Virus record (IMG/VR): IMGVR_UViG_3300028844_004552
Span: 1-64,000 of that record
DNA from: a virus
Reading direction: 5' to 3' (one strand)
Length of the DNA: 64,000 nucleotides
Position numbers and translations under genes: made by a program. Of this stretch, positions 61,882 to 64,000 are shown piece by piece. The notes beneath the pieces are model-generated. The model did no database searches and was not told the origin of the DNA. It was given only the letters and a program-made list of their open reading frames with translations. Position 1 is the stretch's first letter; every line of letters begins with the position of its first letter.

Positions 61882-62540
61882 GGTTTTGTAGAAGTTCTAC
61901 GAATCTTTTCTATTGACCAATCCGTATTTTCTAGAATTACATCATACATCCTTGATACGGTAGCTGGACTAGCAGTACCCATAAAGATAAGACTCTTGAC
62001 ACTATTCTTCTTTGCGGCATCATGCAATGCATGGTGAAGTCTTTGAGCATCACGCTTATTCTTACAAACAACCATATTAAACTCTTCCTCACTGTGAATC
62101 AATAACTTATTGTGTACAACAATAATTTGCTTTGCATACTTAGCTCTATGAGCACCCTTCATTAGTGGTCTCATTATATCTGCTATGGTTTTTCTATCGT
62201 GTATTGGGTTGTGACCATACAACCAGAATGTTTCTTCGTAGTTGTATTCACATGAAGCTAATACTGTCCATATCCCGAATAGGGTTTTTTCTTTGTATAC
62301 ACGCCCGTAATCATCTCGGAGTGTTCTTTCCTTGTCTTCTTCCTCAAAGTCCTTTACAACGCATATTTTGTACGTTACGGGGCGAATTCCGTTGCTATTG
62401 ATATACTTCCTAGGGAAGATAACACTTTCATTCTCCAGTTTAATGGATTGATAGTTAATAAAAGAGGTATCTTTCGTCTTACAACGATGAATTGTCTTCT
62501 TATACTCTCCATTTCTCAATAAAATGACTCTATATACCAT
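61878..62540 (-). CDS. Hypothetical protein, 220 aa
   Basis: Minus-strand gene of unknown family, basic, starting MVYRVILLRNGEYKKTIHRCKTKD. The second half (YAKQIIVVHNKLLIHSEEEFNMVVC..., SLIFMGTASPATVSRMYDVIL) alternates strands and helices, hinting at a small alpha/beta fold. It has its own -7 element and converges on the small gene at 61711 without a terminator. Confidence 0.65.
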   Translation of the reverse strand: MVYRVILLRNGEYKKTIHRCKTKDTSFINYQSIKLENESVIFPRKYINSNGIRPVTYKICVVKDFEEEDKERTLRDDYGRVYKEKTLFGIWTVLASCEYNYEETFWLYGHNPIHDRKTIADIMRPLMKGAHRAKYAKQIIVVHNKLLIHSEEEFNMVVCKNKRDAQRLHHALHDAAKKNSVKSLIFMGTASPATVSRMYDVILENTDWSIEKIRRTSTKP

Positions 62541-62560
62541 GTTAGTCTTTATTTATTCCT

Positions 62561-62568
62561 TAAATATA
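62561..62568 (-). promoter_or_regulatory. Promoter -7-like element TATATTTA
   Basis: On the minus strand, 20 bases before the start codon of the gene ending at 62540. Confidence 0.45.
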
Positions 62569-62594
62569 CGTAAATTAAAAAAAAGATAAACTGC

Positions 62595-63623
62595 ATGGCG
62601 AAAAGAGATTATTATGAAGTATTAGGTGTAAGTAAAACTGCATCAGAAAAGGAAATTAAAAAAGCTTATAGAACAATAGCTAAGGAGAATCATCCAGACG
62701 TTAAACCAGACGACAAAGCAGCTGAGGAAGTATTCAGAGAAGCCGCAGAAGCCTACGAAACCTTAAGTGATAAGGATAAGAAGAATAACTATGATAGATT
62801 CGGTCACCAAGGTGCTCAGAGAGTTAAGGGTAGGCAAGACATGGAAGATATGATGCGTGAGATGTTCGGCAACCAACGACAACAAGTTAGGAAGGGTGAA
62901 AGTCTTAGATTGAATCTTAAGATGTCACTTGAAGAAATGTTTAGTGGTGCTAAAAAAACATTAAAGTATGCTAAACAAGTTGTTTGTAAACCTTGTAATG
63001 GTAAGGGTGGTCATAACGTAAAAGGTTGTGGTGTCTGCAAGGGTTCTGGAATGATGTTTAGAAACATAAGGATGGGTAACCAAATGTTTCAAGAACAAAG
63101 TACATGTCAAAGCTGTAGAGGTACTGGTGAGATGATATCAGATATATGTAAGAACTGTAAGGGTGCTAAAACGATTAGTAAAACAAACACACTTGAAGTT
63201 GACATACCATCTGGAGTTATGGATGGAATGCAAATAATATCCGAAGGTGGTGGTCATGAAACACCTAATGGTCACAATGGTGATGTAATGGTTGTATTAA
63301 CACAATTATCTCACAACACATTTATTAGAAGTGGTAATGACTTGAAGGTTAATTTAAAATTAAGTTATACACAATTAGTATTAGGTGATAAGATTGAGAT
63401 TGAAACCATAGAGGGTGGTAAGATACGAGCAACTATTCCACCATATAGCAATGTTGATGATAATCTTAGAATTCCTAACAAGGGAATGAATATTTTACAT
63501 TCAAATGGACAGCGAGGTGATATGATAATAATTCTAAGTGTCTCAGTACCAACAGAAGTGAGTGATGAGGAAAAAGAATTGCTAGAAAAATTACAGGATA
63601 TCCAAAATAAGGTTGCACAGTAA
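62595..63623 (+). CDS. dnaJ: DnaJ co-chaperone
   Basis: 342 aa with all classical parts: J domain (about 4-68) with HPD at residues 33-35, a short Gly-poor linker, a four-motif CxxCxGxG zinc region (about 125-200; the last motif is CKNCKGAK) and C-terminal substrate-binding domains with VDIPSGVMDGM. It stimulates a DnaK ATPase, presumably the host's, to fold phage proteins or remodel replication complexes. Complete DnaJ is uncommon in T4-like phages. It lacks an obvious promoter and its expression may depend on the divergent minus-strand gene's region. Confidence 0.9.
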   Translation: MAKRDYYEVLGVSKTASEKEIKKAYRTIAKENHPDVKPDDKAAEEVFREAAEAYETLSDKDKKNNYDRFGHQGAQRVKGRQDMEDMMREMFGNQRQQVRKGESLRLNLKMSLEEMFSGAKKTLKYAKQVVCKPCNGKGGHNVKGCGVCKGSGMMFRNIRMGNQMFQEQSTCQSCRGTGEMISDICKNCKGAKTISKTNTLEVDIPSGVMDGMQIISEGGGHETPNGHNGDVMVVLTQLSHNTFIRSGNDLKVNLKLSYTQLVLGDKIEIETIEGGKIRATIPPYSNVDDNLRIPNKGMNILHSNGQRGDMIIILSVSVPTEVSDEEKELLEKLQDIQNKVAQ

Positions 63624-63643
63624 GCATATTAGGTGTATATTTG
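63613..63643 (+). promoter_or_regulatory. Host-type promoter
   Basis: TTGCAC at 63613-63618, overlapping the end of dnaJ, a 17-base spacer and TATATTTG at 63636-63643. The leader to the ATG at 63676 is about 30 bases. Confidence 0.72.
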
Positions 63644-63675
63644 TAATCTAATATTTAAAACAAAAAAGAAAAATT

Positions 63676-64000
63676 ATGGCAAAATTCGAAGAACCATTTG
63701 ACAGTACAAAATCAGTATTCAAAACAGTTATTGATTTTACAGAGTTAGACAAAGTATTAACTTTTGATATCATCACTAACAACAAACTTAGGGAAATTTT
63801 CAAGGTAGCGAAGACCAACGATTACGAAAAACACAGAACTGGTGTTGATATTAAAATCTTTATCAATGAAGAGGTATTTGAAATGCTTGACGAGGTTCAA
63901 CAAATGATAATTGTGGAAGAAGCATTAGCATATGTTGAATACAACTATGAAAAGGATACGGTTAAGATTAACAAACCAGATGTTATGGGTCACTCTGGAG
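63676..64000 (+). CDS. Hypothetical protein (3' partial)
   Basis: The first 108 codons are visible: MAKFEEPFDSTKSVFKTVIDFTELDK..., VDIKIFINEEVFEML, IIVEEALAYVEYN and KPDVMGHSG. The VxIxIFVNE / VEEALA pattern resembles small T4-type phage proteins sometimes related to zinc peptidases, but no HExxH is in view. It has its own host-type promoter. The right end lies outside the window. Confidence 0.6.
   Translation, partial: MAKFEEPFDSTKSVFKTVIDFTELDKVLTFDIITNNKLREIFKVAKTNDYEKHRTGVDIKIFINEEVFEMLDEVQQMIIVEEALAYVEYNYEKDTVKINKPDVMGHSG

Noticed and set aside
1-64000. tRNA genes
   Set aside because: No cloverleaf with paired acceptor stem and T-arm was found in the intergenic regions by eye.

Overview
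The window is a stretch of an AT-rich double-stranded DNA phage genome of the T4-like myovirus type. Almost every gene is on the + strand and tightly packed, often with TAATG or ATGA overlaps. It carries recognisable T4-type replication proteins (gp32, UvsX, RNase H-type nuclease, gp41 helicase, primase, gp46/gp47), baseplate wedge proteins (gp25, gp6) and a gp19-type tail tube protein. The host is very probably a Bacteroidota bacterium. Early-type promoters have the TTG-17 bp-TAnnTTTG form used by that phylum. The sigma factor, the Hc1-like histone, the lipoprotein signal and the SprB-like adhesin repeats are all of Bacteroidota type. The ends of the window cut a cell-wall/alpha-beta hydrolase gene (left) and a small unknown gene (right).

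Layout. 1-2.8 kb: end of a peptidase/hydrolase gene, then small unknown genes and an acidic protein. 3.0-10.4 kb: DNA metabolism (gp32, UvsX, nuclease, gp41, class II ribonucleotide reductase). 10.5-33.9 kb: a long virion block with gp25, gp6, a 1501-residue protein with SprB-like repeats, other tail proteins, a YadA-like fibre and several fibre or baseplate proteins. Two genes in this block are interrupted, one by a -1 frame change and one by an in-frame TGA. 33.9-43.8 kb: RuvC-like resolvase, primase, a GNAT-domain gene on the - strand, PD-(D/E)XK nuclease, gp47/gp46 and a sigma-70 factor. 43.8-53.2 kb: membrane and cell-wall genes that look like a lysis cassette, a tail tube protein, large acidic structural-type proteins and a second amidase. 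53.2-64 kb: an accessory region with an Hc1-like histone, RNase HII, a lipoprotein, a Ro60-like DUF2828/vWA protein followed by a candidate small RNA, and DnaJ.

Regulation. Two promoter classes can be seen. TTG-17-TATATTTG lies before replication and accessory genes, and four of these put the transcription start at or next to the ATG, predicting leaderless mRNAs. A second motif, TATTTATA or TATTTATT, recurs before virion, lysis and cell-wall genes. The phage sigma factor resembles the host primary sigma but lacks domain 3, so it is a candidate reader of the second class. Rho-independent hairpins close many units. No tRNA gene or CRISPR array was seen. All calls come from reading motifs by eye, with no database search.
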